Shown here: positions 1 to 7,327 of the stretch, piece by piece
How the letters are laid out: each line of letters opens with the position of its first letter
Position numbering within the stretch: the first letter of the stretch is position 1
DNA from: Phytopseudomonas daroniae
GTDB taxonomy: Bacteria; Pseudomonadota; Gammaproteobacteria; Pseudomonadales; Pseudomonadaceae
Length of the DNA stretch: 37,504 nt
NCBI RefSeq assembly: GCF_004327285.1
Contig: NZ_QJUI01000031.1
Coordinates: 1-37,504 of the forward strand
Direction of reading: 5' to 3'
Translations under genes and position numbers: made by a program
Notes under the pieces: model-generated
Database searches by the model: none
What the model saw: the letters and a program-made list of their open reading frames with translations, nothing else
What the model was told of the DNA's origin: nothing

Positions 1-67
1 TTGGCTTGCCCAGGCAATGTGGCTCCATCTTCGCCCATTGGGCGTCGGTGAGTACAAGTCTAGTCAT
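1..67 (-). CDS. IS5-family transposase, N-terminal fragment (cut by window edge)
   Basis: The minus strand from the ATG at 65-67 reads MTRLVLTDAQWAKMEPHCLG and continues off the left edge. This is the usual opening of IS5-family (IS427-group) DDE transposases, in which a short hydrophobic strand is followed by an LTDxQWxxxEP motif. Only 22 codons are visible, so the catalytic residues cannot be checked. It transposes its own element by binding the inverted repeat just upstream. Confidence 0.65.
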   Translation of the reverse strand, partial: MTRLVLTDAQWAKMEPHCLGKP

Positions 68-126
68 ACCCAAAATTTCACCACAGGAAGGCGGGGTAGG
101 GAAAGCTGTATCTCAACAGACCCTAG
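1..126 (-). mobile_element. IS5-family element, one end (partial)
   Basis: Read on the minus strand, a CTAG tetranucleotide (123-126) is followed by GGTCTGTTGAGATACAGC, which has the form of a terminal inverted repeat next to a CTAG target. About 40 bases further in, the start of an IS5-type transposase begins. CTAG or TA targets and short terminal repeats are usual for the IS427 group of the IS5 family. The rest of the element lies outside the window, so its integrity and exact boundary are unknown. The same 14 bases (CTAG plus GGTCTGTTGA) recur at 20035-20048. Confidence 0.6.
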
Positions 127-209
127 GGCCTATGGTCGTTGCGACAAGCCGGACTATGCCGGGCGCAAGCAGTGGGAAGCAGACCGCCAGCTTCGGAGGC
201 GGCGCACCG

Positions 210-821
210 TCAAAGTTCGGATTTCAGGCTGTCGAAGGCGTCCCGCAGGAACTTGGCCGCAGGCTTTCGCTGGCCGGTTTGCTCCCTCCATGCCGAAAGC
301 GCGACTCTCATCGCACCGATGGACACCATGGCCACCATCCTCAGCGCCGCACGGCGCTCGGGCTGCCGCCAGACCTCGCATAGTGCATTGAATAGCGACT
401 GTTCCTGTTCCGCATAGTGCGCCTGCTTGCGCGCAAGCAGCGATTCGCTCGACAGCATGAGATTGTCGACGGCGATCATCTGCTCGGTCGTGTAGCGCGC
501 AATGTGCTTCACCATCGCATCGCGAACCGCATCGAGTGGCGGCACATCGGGCGATGTCTTCAGCAGGCTGGCAAGCAGACTGGCCCTATCGGCCTCCAAC
601 CAGAAAAAGATGATGTCGTCCTTCGACTTGAAGTACGAGAAAAAGGTGCGGCGCGAGATGCCGGCTTCTGCCGCGATCGCGTCCAGCGTCGTGCTGTCGT
701 AACCCTGGCTGAGGAACAGGCGCTGGCCGACCTCGGCGATGCGCTGCTGGGTTTCGCGGCGCTTGCGTTCCCGCAAGCCTTCTGTGGGCGCAATGCCCGC
801 GCGGGAAGGGATTTCCGACAT
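210..821 (-). CDS. TetR/AcrR family transcriptional regulator
   Basis: A 203-residue protein with an N-terminal TetR helix-turn-helix at about residues 20-65: a KRRETQQRIAEVGQRLF helix, then TTLDAIAAEAGISRRTFFSYF and a KDDIIF segment. The rest is an all-helical ligand and dimerisation domain with no recognisable specificity, as is normal for the family. It is transcribed away from the SDR gene at 928. Two palindromes and a half-site lie in the shared promoter, so it probably represses itself and the SDR/hydrolase unit. Length is normal for the family. The inducer is unknown. Family assignment is secure; the target is inferred from position. Confidence 0.9.
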   Translation of the reverse strand: MSEIPSRAGIAPTEGLRERKRRETQQRIAEVGQRLFLSQGYDSTTLDAIAAEAGISRRTFFSYFKSKDDIIFFWLEADRASLLASLLKTSPDVPPLDAVRDAMVKHIARYTTEQMIAVDNLMLSSESLLARKQAHYAEQEQSLFNALCEVWRQPERRAALRMVAMVSIGAMRVALSAWREQTGQRKPAAKFLRDAFDSLKSEL

Positions 822-844
822 TTCTGGATGGCCTATTGCGTATT

Positions 845-891
845 TGCACTCGGTGCACTAATGTCTGCACTTAGTGCATTTATTTATGCAC
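845..891. promoter_or_regulatory. Tandem palindromic operator for the divergent TetR
   Basis: Two 13-bp palindromes, TGCACTCGGTGCA at 845-857 and TGCACTTAGTGCA at 866-878, have identical 5-base arms. Their centres are 21 bp apart, about two helical turns, and a further half-site TGCAC lies at 887-891. They sit between the divergent tetR and SDR starts. This is the arrangement expected of a TetR operator bound by two dimers on one face of the DNA. Binding itself is inferred. Confidence 0.7.
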
Positions 892-927
892 CTAGATTAC
901 CTTCCTTTCCCATGCAAGGCAAAGACC

Positions 928-1884
928 ATGGCTAACTGGGCAGCTTCCGATATTCCCCCTCAACATGGCCGCACGGTGGTCGTCACTGGAACTGGCGGTC
1001 TTGGGTTTGAAGACGCGTTGGCGCTGGCCCGTGCCGGTGCCAACGTCATCATCGCAGGCCGGAGCCAGTCGAAAGGGATGGCCGCCGTCAACCAGATCCG
1101 CCAAAGCGTTCCGGGCGCCAATGTAAGGTTCGGAGCGCTGGATCTCGCCAGCCTCGATTCCGTGGAGGCATTCTGCGAGGGCCTGTACTCCTCGATCAAT
1201 GGCCTCGATCTGCTGATCAACAACGCGGGAGTGATGATGCCCCCGCAACGGCAGGTGACCGCCGACGGATTCGAGCTGCAGTTCGGTACGAACTACCTGG
1301 GCCACTTCGCCTTGACCGCCCAATTGCTGCCGCTGTTGCGCAAAGGTGAAAACCCCCGCGTTGTCAGTCTCTCAAGCATCGCTGCCCCACAGGGTGCGAT
1401 CCACTTCGACGATCTGCAGTTCGAGCGCGACTACAAGTCGATGGCCGCCTACAGCCAATCGAAACTGGCCTGCCTGATGTTCGGCCTCGAACTGCAACGC
1501 CGCAGCGATGCGGCGGGCTGGGGTATCCAGAGCATCGCTGCCCATCCGGGCGTGTCGCGTACCGACCTGTTGCCCAATGGTGCAGGCGCAGGGAGCGCCG
1601 CGGGCATCGCCCGTCGTTTCTTGTGGTTCCTGTTCCAGCCAGCCGCGCAGGGTGCGTTGCCGACGCTCTATGCCGCAACTTCGCCGCAGGCGCAAGGTGG
1701 TGCCTACTACGGGCCCGACAAGCTTGGCGAAACGCGAGGCTATCCCACGCTCGCGAAAGTGCCTGCGCAGGCACTGGACAGCGATGCCGCGGCAAAGCTT
1801 TGGGTCGAGTCGGAACGGCTGACCGGAGTGTTCTTCTCTTCGGGTGAAGAGCGGAATCCTGCGTCGCTGCCATCCGCAGAATAA
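928..1884 (+). CDS. Short-chain dehydrogenase/reductase (retinol dehydrogenase-like)
   Basis: The ATG at 928 is preferred over the one at 874, because 874 lies inside an operator palindrome while 928 follows an AAGG element. The 318-residue product has an N-terminal Rossmann strand (VVVTGTGGLG, residues 17-26), NNAG at 98-101 and the catalytic YxxxK pair Y175/K179. Its tail resembles the retinol dehydrogenase / protochlorophyllide reductase-like SDR group. It should reduce or oxidise a carbonyl/alcohol with NAD(P)H; the substrate is unknown. The cofactor motif is one residue shorter than the usual TGxxxGxG, which may impair binding. It is the first gene of a three-gene plus-strand unit opposite tetR. 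Confidence 0.87.
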   Translation: MANWAASDIPPQHGRTVVVTGTGGLGFEDALALARAGANVIIAGRSQSKGMAAVNQIRQSVPGANVRFGALDLASLDSVEAFCEGLYSSINGLDLLINNAGVMMPPQRQVTADGFELQFGTNYLGHFALTAQLLPLLRKGENPRVVSLSSIAAPQGAIHFDDLQFERDYKSMAAYSQSKLACLMFGLELQRRSDAAGWGIQSIAAHPGVSRTDLLPNGAGAGSAAGIARRFLWFLFQPAAQGALPTLYAATSPQAQGGAYYGPDKLGETRGYPTLAKVPAQALDSDAAAKLWVESERLTGVFFSSGEERNPASLPSAE

Positions 1885-1917
1885 ATCCCCATTGATCCTC
1901 CGACCGGTTATTACTCG

Positions 1918-3021
1918 ATGACTGCACTGAAAGCTGACCCCATCACTCCAGTTTCGCCGCCCTTGAACATGAGCCGCCGGCAAGTGAATACCATGCTGCT
2001 GTTGGCTGCGTTGGCCCCGTCCACGATTGCGAGAGCACAGTACTCAGAGCCGCCCTACCTGGTGACTGATTTCGACTGGGTCGATCACGCTCGTTCGCGA
2101 CCGGTGCCTGCGCGTCTGTACTGGCCAAAGGTCGCGACGCCCGAAATGTCGGTGCCATTGGTAGTGTTCTCGCATGGCATCGGCGGTTCGCGGCAAGGTT
2201 ACAGCTACCTCGGAAAACACTGGTCAACCCAGGGCATCGCTAGTCTGCACGTCCAGCATGTCGGCAGCGATGCGGCACTTTGGCGGGGAAATCCGTTCGG
2301 CTTGGTTGGCCGTCTGCAGGCCGCGGCTCAGGAGAAGGAGGCCATCGCACGTGCCGCCGATGTGCGCTTCGCGCTCGACCTAATGCTCTCGGACGAAACT
2401 GGCAGCCGTGGTGCGGCGGTGAACCGCCAGCGCCTCGTCGCGGCGGGCCACTCGTATGGCGCGAACACCACGCTGCTCACGGTCGGTGCGCAAGTCGTGA
2501 GAGACGGCCAGATCATCGACTGCTTGGATTCTCGCTTCTCTGCGGCGGTTGTTATCTCCTCGCCGCCGTTCTATGGCGAACCCGATGTGGCGGCAGTGCT
2601 GAGCAAAGTATCGATCCCGACCATCCATGTGACCTCGACCGACGACGTGATCGAGATTCCGGGCTATCGCTCGGGCGTGGAGGATCGACTGGCCATCTTC
2701 GATGCGATTGCCAATCCGCACAAGCTGCTTGCCGTTTTCCATGGTGGCTCCCACAGCATGTTCACTGATCGTCCATTCACCGGCGGCCTGTCACTCAACG
2801 CCAAGGTGAAGGTGGCCACTGCAGATCTCGCCTTGGCGTTCTTCGACCTGATTTTCGAGGGTGACGGCGCAGCGCTCATGCAGTGGCAAACGATCTGGCA
2901 GCCCATTCTGGCGCGGGCACCAACCATCGATCTCGCACACCGAATGAGGATGGCACCCGCCAATGTGATTCCAAGCCTGTCCTCTTCGGAAGCTGTACCC
3001 GTTCAACCCAAGGCAATCTAG
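1918..3021 (+). CDS. Exported alpha/beta hydrolase (PAF-acetylhydrolase/dienelactone hydrolase-like)
   Basis: The protein is 367 residues from this start, or 350 if translation begins at the ATG at 1969; neither has a clear Shine-Dalgarno. A signal sequence follows residue 18: an SRR pair, then a hydrophobic MLLLAALA stretch and an ARAQ cleavage site, so Tat export is possible. The body is an alpha/beta hydrolase with an oxyanion-loop SHGIGG and the nucleophile elbow GHSYG (Ser179). A late Asp and a HGGSHS histidine region could complete the triad. It probably hydrolyses an ester or lipid outside the cytoplasm. It lies 33 bp after the SDR stop and is likely co-transcribed with it. Confidence 0.82.
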   Translation: MTALKADPITPVSPPLNMSRRQVNTMLLLAALAPSTIARAQYSEPPYLVTDFDWVDHARSRPVPARLYWPKVATPEMSVPLVVFSHGIGGSRQGYSYLGKHWSTQGIASLHVQHVGSDAALWRGNPFGLVGRLQAAAQEKEAIARAADVRFALDLMLSDETGSRGAAVNRQRLVAAGHSYGANTTLLTVGAQVVRDGQIIDCLDSRFSAAVVISSPPFYGEPDVAAVLSKVSIPTIHVTSTDDVIEIPGYRSGVEDRLAIFDAIANPHKLLAVFHGGSHSMFTDRPFTGGLSLNAKVKVATADLALAFFDLIFEGDGAALMQWQTIWQPILARAPTIDLAHRMRMAPANVIPSLSSSEAVPVQPKAI

Positions 3022-3149
3022 GAGAAGCGAGGCACCGTGGTGCATGGCCTGGTGGCCTGCACGACGCTGGTCGGTATCGACCCGGCGCTTTCGTCTGCGC
3101 AACGTGACCAGGCCCGCAGGCTATCTCCGATCTACAGGCGAACTTAACC

Positions 3150-3509
3150 ATGCACCAATACATCGTTTATACGGCCTACGGCTGGCTCACCCTGACTGGA
3201 TCACTTCACTTTATCGTTGACGTGGTTTCCCAGTACCTGCGAGGCAAACGCGAACCCGGTCTGGAGACGACCCTGTACTACGGGCTGAACGCCGCCTTTT
3301 CGTTGGGACAGGTTGCCTTCGGGTTGCTTGGGCTGTTCTTGGCGTGGCGAGCCATGCATCTCCTCAGCGAAACCCCCGTGCTGATCCTGTCTGTCGCAAC
3401 AGCACTTGGATGGCTCGCAATCACCTTCCTGTTCATGGAGTACTGGGAACCAAAGTTCAACGTCGGAATTTTCTGCCTGCTCATTGTTGCCGCCTTTGTT
3501 ACGCGCTGA
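3150..3509 (+). CDS. Small four-helix integral membrane protein of unknown function
   Basis: A 119-residue protein with four predicted membrane helices: roughly residues 8-28, 46-67, 75-96 and 100-117. Charged residues occur only in the loops, for example GKREPGLE after helix 1 and EYWEPK before helix 4. I do not recognise a named family; the size and topology are reminiscent of small DoxX-like proteins, but no signature supports that. It follows the exported hydrolase after a 128-bp gap and may be the last gene of the TetR-controlled unit. Confidence 0.65.
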   Translation: MHQYIVYTAYGWLTLTGSLHFIVDVVSQYLRGKREPGLETTLYYGLNAAFSLGQVAFGLLGLFLAWRAMHLLSETPVLILSVATALGWLAITFLFMEYWEPKFNVGIFCLLIVAAFVTR

Positions 3510-3567
3510 TCGCACAGCGGATGAGCGCAAGGTGCTCAAACAAATTATCGAGCGGTAGAGGTAATCC

Positions 3568-3824
3568 ATGAGCAAGTTCGACAACCTGCTGGAAAGCATT
3601 CAATAGATGGACGAGATTCACTACGCCAGCCTTCGTGGGAGTTTTCCGTGGTGCCCCTGAAGGTGAAAGATATCTGCAAGGCCACTCGCCTCGCTCAAGC
3701 CAAGTTCGCAGCCATGATCGGGGAACCCTGAGTAACTGTGAGCAGGGACGTCGGCCCGGCCAAGGCACTATTGCGGGCGATCCACAACGACCCCAAGCAT
3801 GTCATCCAGGCGCTGTCCGCCTAG
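3568..3824 (+). pseudogene. Decayed HigA/NadS-like antitoxin (XRE-type)
   Basis: The ATG at 3568 follows a GAGG element and opens MSKFDNLLESIQ, then a TAG stop (3604-3606) at codon 13. Reading through continues as MDEIHYA. In shifted frames the remainder reads VKDICKATRLAQAKFAAMIG, then CEQGRRPG, then KALLRAIHNDPKHVIQALSA with a stop at 3822-3824. Together these follow the layout of HigA/NadS-type antitoxins: an N-terminal helix, a helix-turn-helix with AQAKFAA, an NWEQGRR-like motif and a C-terminal helix. At least one stop and two frameshifts make it non-functional. Just upstream, ADRTADERKVLKQIIER ending at 3558 may be the tail of its partner toxin, with low confidence. Confidence 0.7.
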
Positions 3825-3862
3825 GTTACGACACTTCTACGACACCGGTTTAGTGCGGAAAC

Positions 3863-3897
3863 TAAAAAGCCCTGAATAATCAGGGCTTTAGTTTTTC
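3863..3897 (+). terminator. Bidirectional rho-independent terminator
   Basis: A perfect 10-bp stem (AAAGCCCTGA at 3866-3875, loop ATAA, TCAGGGCTTT at 3880-3889) is followed by AGTTTTT and preceded by an A-run. It can therefore terminate on both strands. It separates the antitoxin remnant from the island attachment site six bases further on. Confidence 0.85.
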
Positions 3898-3902
3898 TGA
3901 TA

Positions 3903-3920
3903 TGGAGCGGGCTAAGGGAA
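3903..3920. repeat. Island attachment site, left copy (attL)
   Basis: The 18 bases TGGAGCGGGCTAAGGGAA are identical to the 3' end of the tRNA-Gly gene at 17629-17646 and in the same orientation. Flanking bases differ on both sides. With an integrase gene next to the tRNA copy, this marks the far end of an integrated element. Confidence 0.88.
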
Positions 3921-4113
3921 CTACTCTGCACATCCAACCCATTGATTAACAAAGGCTTTTCCCGGATCAGATAAGCACGACGGGCCACCTAATGTACCAT
4001 TCCGCTGCACCAGGCGCCAGAAGCGCATCCACTGACGTCTTCTGATGGCCACCGAAAGCCACAGAGATGTTTCTCCGAGCAGCACACAGCTCGACGCACT
4101 CGGGTTCTCAGTA
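3921..4113. other. Non-coding stretch next to attL
   Basis: No recognisable gene lies between the left attachment site and the LysR remnant. A minus-strand frame is open here, but its translation resembles no family I know. Confidence 0.4.
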
Positions 4114-4768
4114 TCAGGCATGGGCGGCTTCAGCGACTTGTAGCGCTCTACGCTCGAACCGCTCCAACGCGGGGTTGGAATGCCCAATGGGCTGCCGCAG
4201 GTACGTGATGATCTGGAACGGATCATCGGACAGGGGGCGCATGGTGAGGCCCCAGGAATGGGCACGCGCGATACAGGATTGCGCGGAAATCCCAATGCCA
4301 TCCGGCCGCCACCCACAACGCCATCATCTCGAATGAGGTGACGTACTGAATCCTGTCCTGCTGCTCATGCAAGGTGACAGGCATATGCTGGATCAACGAG
4401 GGACTGGCCTCCACCGGCCAGAAAAAAACGGGATAGTCCAGCAACTCATTGATCGTCAGTCTCGCCTTGTCGAGCAAAGGAGATCGCGACGGCACAACGG
4501 CAACCATGCTCTCACGCCACAATGGCTGACTCCCCAAAGAAGGATCAGCCTCGCTGTAAAGCGACATTCCTGCGTCGTAGCGGCCTTCATGAAGGCCTGT
4601 CACCAGGTCGTCACCCGAGGTCTCGAAGAACGCGATGGTGATGTCCGGCTCTTCCGCGCGCTGCAGGGCAAGAAGCGTGGAGAGACAGGGAGACGACACC
4701 CCAGGAGCTATAGCAAGCCTGAAATGGGAGTACCGGCTGGTGGCATCGTGCATGAGGGCCCCCAAAAA
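4114..4768 (-). pseudogene. LysR-type regulator, effector-binding domain only, frameshifted
   Basis: The LysR-like part opens with FLGALMHDATSRYSHFRLAI and runs through LLALQRAEEPDITIAFFET, as in LysR effector domains. The N-terminal winged helix (about 90 residues) is absent; 40 unrelated codons back to an ATG at 4888 precede the homology. Near 4295-4301 the frame is lost. In the neighbouring frame the domain continues as GIGISAQSCIARAHSWGLTM and MRPLSDDPFQIITYLRQ, ending AAHA and a TGA at 4114-4116. It resembles the intact LysR at 5188-6078, but DNA binding cannot occur without the helix-turn-helix. Confidence 0.8.
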
Positions 4769-4814
4769 GCTATCTGGTCGGAAAGGCAAGTCAACATCGC
4801 AGCCAAGAGTGAAG

Positions 4815-4842
4815 TTTAACGTCGTTATCTTTAACGTGGTTA
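4815..4842. promoter_or_regulatory. Direct repeat, possible XRE operator
   Basis: TTTAACGTCGTTA (4815-4827) is repeated with one mismatch as TTTAACGTGGTTA (4830-4842), 15 bases apart. The pair lies in an AT-rich spot 30-60 bp before the XRE start at 4873. The position suits an autoregulatory operator of that gene; this is inference. Confidence 0.45.
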
Positions 4843-4872
4843 ATCTTGGAAGATTGTTCGACGCTTCTGCTG

Positions 4873-5164
4873 ATGCAGAAATCGACAATTAAGCCAGGCC
4901 GTCCTTCTGGCACATCGACATATGAATCCGAGGCGGCGTCAGCCTTCGGACAGGCCGTGCGCTGCGCGCGTCGCTCAAGGAATCGCGCAGGACGAGTTTG
5001 CATCTCGGGCAGGCATTTCGCGCTCGCACATGGGCAAGATCGAACGTGGTGAGCACGTGCCCACGCTGCCGCTCATACTCAAAATTTCTACGGCGCTCAG
5101 GATAAGCGCGGCTGAACTGATGACGGCGACCGAACGCAATCTGCGTGCCGAAACCGATCAGTGA
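4873..5164 (+). pseudogene. XRE-family DNA-binding protein with a one-base frameshift
   Basis: The ATG at 4873 opens MQKSTIKPGRPSGTSTYESE, then AFGQAVRCARRSR, the N-terminus of a known family of small XRE regulators. At about 4978 the frame shifts by one base and continues GIAQDEFASRAGISRSHMGK, then a GEHVPTLPLILKISTALRIS segment to the stop at 5164. The helix-turn-helix and recognition helix are intact after the shift. The family is normally about 95 residues, matching the summed frames. An ATG at 4922 in the second frame exists, but its first 20 codons are out of register. Sequencing error is the alternative to true decay. Confidence 0.75.
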
Positions 5165-5187
5165 GGGTGTACGCCGACGGTGTTCCG

Positions 5188-6078
5188 TCAGCCGCCCGAA
5201 GAGTCGCGTAGGCGAACGATAAATCGCTCCAGCGAAGCCGACAAAGTGCTGTTGTCGGGCCGAAGCAGGTAAGTGGTGATCACGGCGGAGTCCATCGCCA
5301 GGGGACGAATCACCACATCCGGCCGTTGGGAGACCGGAATCTTGTTTGCCGTCATGAAGCCGACGCCATAGCCTGCACCGACCAAGGTGAGCATCATGTC
5401 CAGTGAGGACACCTCCTCCACGACGTTCAGCTTGTGCTCCACCGCCTGCAGGAGGCGCCCCAGCTCGCGGCAATAGCCCTCGCATGCGTGCGGGTCGCAC
5501 AAGACAAGCGGATGCCCTCCGAGTTCGTGGAGTGGAACCTCCTTGTGAACGAGCAATGCGTGTCGGGCTGGCACGGCGATCACCAACGGGTCTTGCCAGA
5601 TGGGTTCAGCAACGATGCTCTCACCGACATCGGCCGTATGCGCGAACCCGATCGTGAAGTCGCCCGAGCGCAGGCCGCGCAACTGCTCGGCCAAAGGCAC
5701 CTCTGATAGACGTATCTCGATCTCCGGCTCTTCTGCACGACAGCGCGCAAGAAACGCCGATAGCCGTGGATCAATCGCCCCATCGGATACCGCGATGCGC
5801 AAGCTACCTCGCAAGCCCGAGCCAACGGCCTTGGCATTCTCCCGTGCCTGCTCCAGCACGGTGAACAGACGGCGAACATCCTGCAAAAAGACGGCACCGG
5901 CTGCGGTCAGCGCGGTGCCACGGCGGTTTCGGTCAAAAAGCACCACCCCCAGCTCGTCCTCAAGCTCCTTGATGGCGCAGGATAGAGGGGGTTGCTCGAT
6001 GTGCAGGCGCTCAGCGGCATGCGTGAAATGCAATTCCTCGGCCAAAACGACAAAATAGCGAAGGTGTCGCAATTCCAT
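5188..6078 (-). CDS. LysR-family transcriptional regulator
   Basis: A 296-residue, full-length LysR protein. The winged helix-turn-helix is at residues 1-60 (MELRHLRYFVVLAEELHFTH, AERLHIEQPPLSCAIKELE), followed by a linker helix. A periplasmic-binding-protein-like effector domain runs from about residue 90 (LRIAVSDGAIDPRLSAFLAR). It belongs to the aromatic/hydroxylated-substrate branch by general look (AEELHFT, QPPLS). LysR proteins usually act on a divergent gene, but no gene begins on the plus strand within 300 bp of its start. Its original target therefore seems to have been lost or lies elsewhere in the island. Confidence 0.93.
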   Translation of the reverse strand: MELRHLRYFVVLAEELHFTHAAERLHIEQPPLSCAIKELEDELGVVLFDRNRRGTALTAAGAVFLQDVRRLFTVLEQARENAKAVGSGLRGSLRIAVSDGAIDPRLSAFLARCRAEEPEIEIRLSEVPLAEQLRGLRSGDFTIGFAHTADVGESIVAEPIWQDPLVIAVPARHALLVHKEVPLHELGGHPLVLCDPHACEGYCRELGRLLQAVEHKLNVVEEVSSLDMMLTLVGAGYGVGFMTANKIPVSQRPDVVIRPLAMDSAVITTYLLRPDNSTLSASLERFIVRLRDSSGG

Positions 6079-6386
6079 AGATCACCCTCTCAATCTCGAT
6101 TGCTTCGCAAGTCCTTCTTGATCTGGCAACCGTCATGCTTCACCCCCGCCTCTTACGGAACACTTACGAGGAAAACGGCCAGCATCTTCCAAGTTCGAAC
6201 CGGCGCGCACGGGTCGCCGGCTCGACCAGCGCGGAGCGGCGGAGCTAGGACACCCATGACTCGGATCACCCTTTAAGGGGCGCCGCCAGGACGCCAATTC
6301 CGCTTGCATCGCACGCATCTGCAGACCGCGGCGACGACATTGCGGAGGTCCAAACCCCATCAAGCTCGGGAACTGGGCTCCACGGA
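6079..6386. other. Intergenic stretch without recognisable gene
   Basis: About 308 bp between the LysR start and the Atu4866-like gene end. Short open frames are present on both strands, but none has a start with a ribosome site or a known protein pattern. It probably holds the LysR promoter and the scar of a lost target gene. Confidence 0.5.
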
Positions 6387-6779
6387 CTATTTCTGGCGGT
6401 AGAAGATCATGCCGCCGTGGTGGAGTTCGTCATCGTTGACGAAAGTGCCGTCGGCCGTGAACCCGGTATCGTCCCAGTAGTTGATTCTGTTGCCACGGAC
6501 TTCGTAGCGCCCCTGATAGGCGCGCCGACGATTGCCCCGCGCTTCGTCGTATCGCCCGTTGGGCAAAAGCTCCTGGCGAATGTGTCCATCCGCCGTGACC
6601 CACATACCGACGTAGACGTTCTGGTGCATTGGACTGTCCTCATGATGGGAAGGCTTGGATGTGCCGACTGGCCGGGGAGCCGCCTTCTTCTCGGTGCTTG
6701 GTGTGCTCGGATGTGCCGCGACCGAGGACGTCGCCAGCACTCCTACGATGCCAAGCGAAATCAGCGTAATCACATTCAT
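6387..6779 (-). CDS. Secreted Atu4866-domain protein
   Basis: The start at 6779 is chosen because it overlaps the stop of the upstream gene (ATGA) and opens a signal peptide, MNVITLISLGIVGVLATSS then VAAHP. The mature part holds the compact Atu4866-like domain: VGMWVTADGHIRQELLPNGRYDEARG, YQGRYEVRGNRINYWDDTG, and a final DELHHGGMIFYR. Domain proteins are small beta-rich folds of unknown biochemical role, often beside NTF2-like and aldo/keto reductase genes. It is the last gene of the minus-strand unit starting with the aldo/keto reductase at 8401 and is about 130 residues long. Confidence 0.8.
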   Translation of the reverse strand: MNVITLISLGIVGVLATSSVAAHPSTPSTEKKAAPRPVGTSKPSHHEDSPMHQNVYVGMWVTADGHIRQELLPNGRYDEARGNRRRAYQGRYEVRGNRINYWDDTGFTADGTFVNDDELHHGGMIFYRQK

Positions 6780-7288
6780 GAGCGCTTCCCACTCACCGGT
6801 GGTAGCGGAACGCGCCGCAGCACCTCGTCGTAGGGCGTGAGGTCGAGGAACGCGGTCACTTCCACTGCCTTTCCACCACGCATGCGAAGAATCCACGCGT
6901 AGCTGTTGCGATAGGGAACGCCATCGCCCGCCACGCCTTCGCCGTCGAAATTGACGATGACATGTTCACCGTCCGCCCATATATGTGTCGAGATCGGCCT
7001 TACTGCGGTTGACATGCGCGAGGCAAACGGACGCACGGCACGCTCGACGAACATCTCGCGTCCATTAAAGGTGCCTGCGCTCGGCCCGGAGCCCTTGATC
7101 GTCCATACGACATCAGACGATAGGACTTCATCGAAAAATCCTGTTCCTTCTCCTGTCTCGATCCATCTCTGGAATACCGCTTCGACGATATGGCGATTGT
7201 GCTCAGTGGGCGATGGTTGGCGTTGGCTCAAGGGTTGCGCCTTCACATTGGCACCAGGCACGACGATCGTCGCAGCAAGAATCAGCAC
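6776..7288 (-). CDS. NTF2-like (SnoaL-type) protein with a damaged signal peptide
   Basis: The mature part is a one-domain SnoaL/NTF2-like cone: HNRHIVEAVFQRWIETGEGT, DEVLSSDVVWTIKGSGPSAG, then the NSYAWILRMRGGKAVEVTAF strand and FLDLTPYDEVL. Such proteins bind or isomerise small hydrophobic molecules. The only in-frame start is GTG 7288. However, an ATG at 7323, five bases after the previous stop, would give MKRTMPHF joined to LAVAVLILAATIVVPGANV, a perfect signal peptide, if one base were restored near 7299. The gene therefore looks frameshifted in its leader. Its stop overlaps the next ATG by four bases. Confidence 0.75.
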   Translation of the reverse strand: MLILAATIVVPGANVKAQPLSQRQPSPTEHNRHIVEAVFQRWIETGEGTGFFDEVLSSDVVWTIKGSGPSAGTFNGREMFVERAVRPFASRMSTAVRPISTHIWADGEHVIVNFDGEGVAGDGVPYRNSYAWILRMRGGKAVEVTAFLDLTPYDEVLRRVPLPPVSGKRS

Positions 7289-7327
7289 TGCAACTGCGAG
7301 AAATGGGGCATGGTTCGCTTCATTCTG

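Noticed and set aside
874..927. Upstream ATG giving an SDR longer by 18 residues
   Set aside because: The ATG lies inside the second operator palindrome and the extra residues are not SDR-like.
6133..6363. 76-codon minus-strand open frame upstream of the Atu4866-like gene end
   Set aside because: High Arg and Pro content typical of a chance frame in GC-rich DNA; no start signal.
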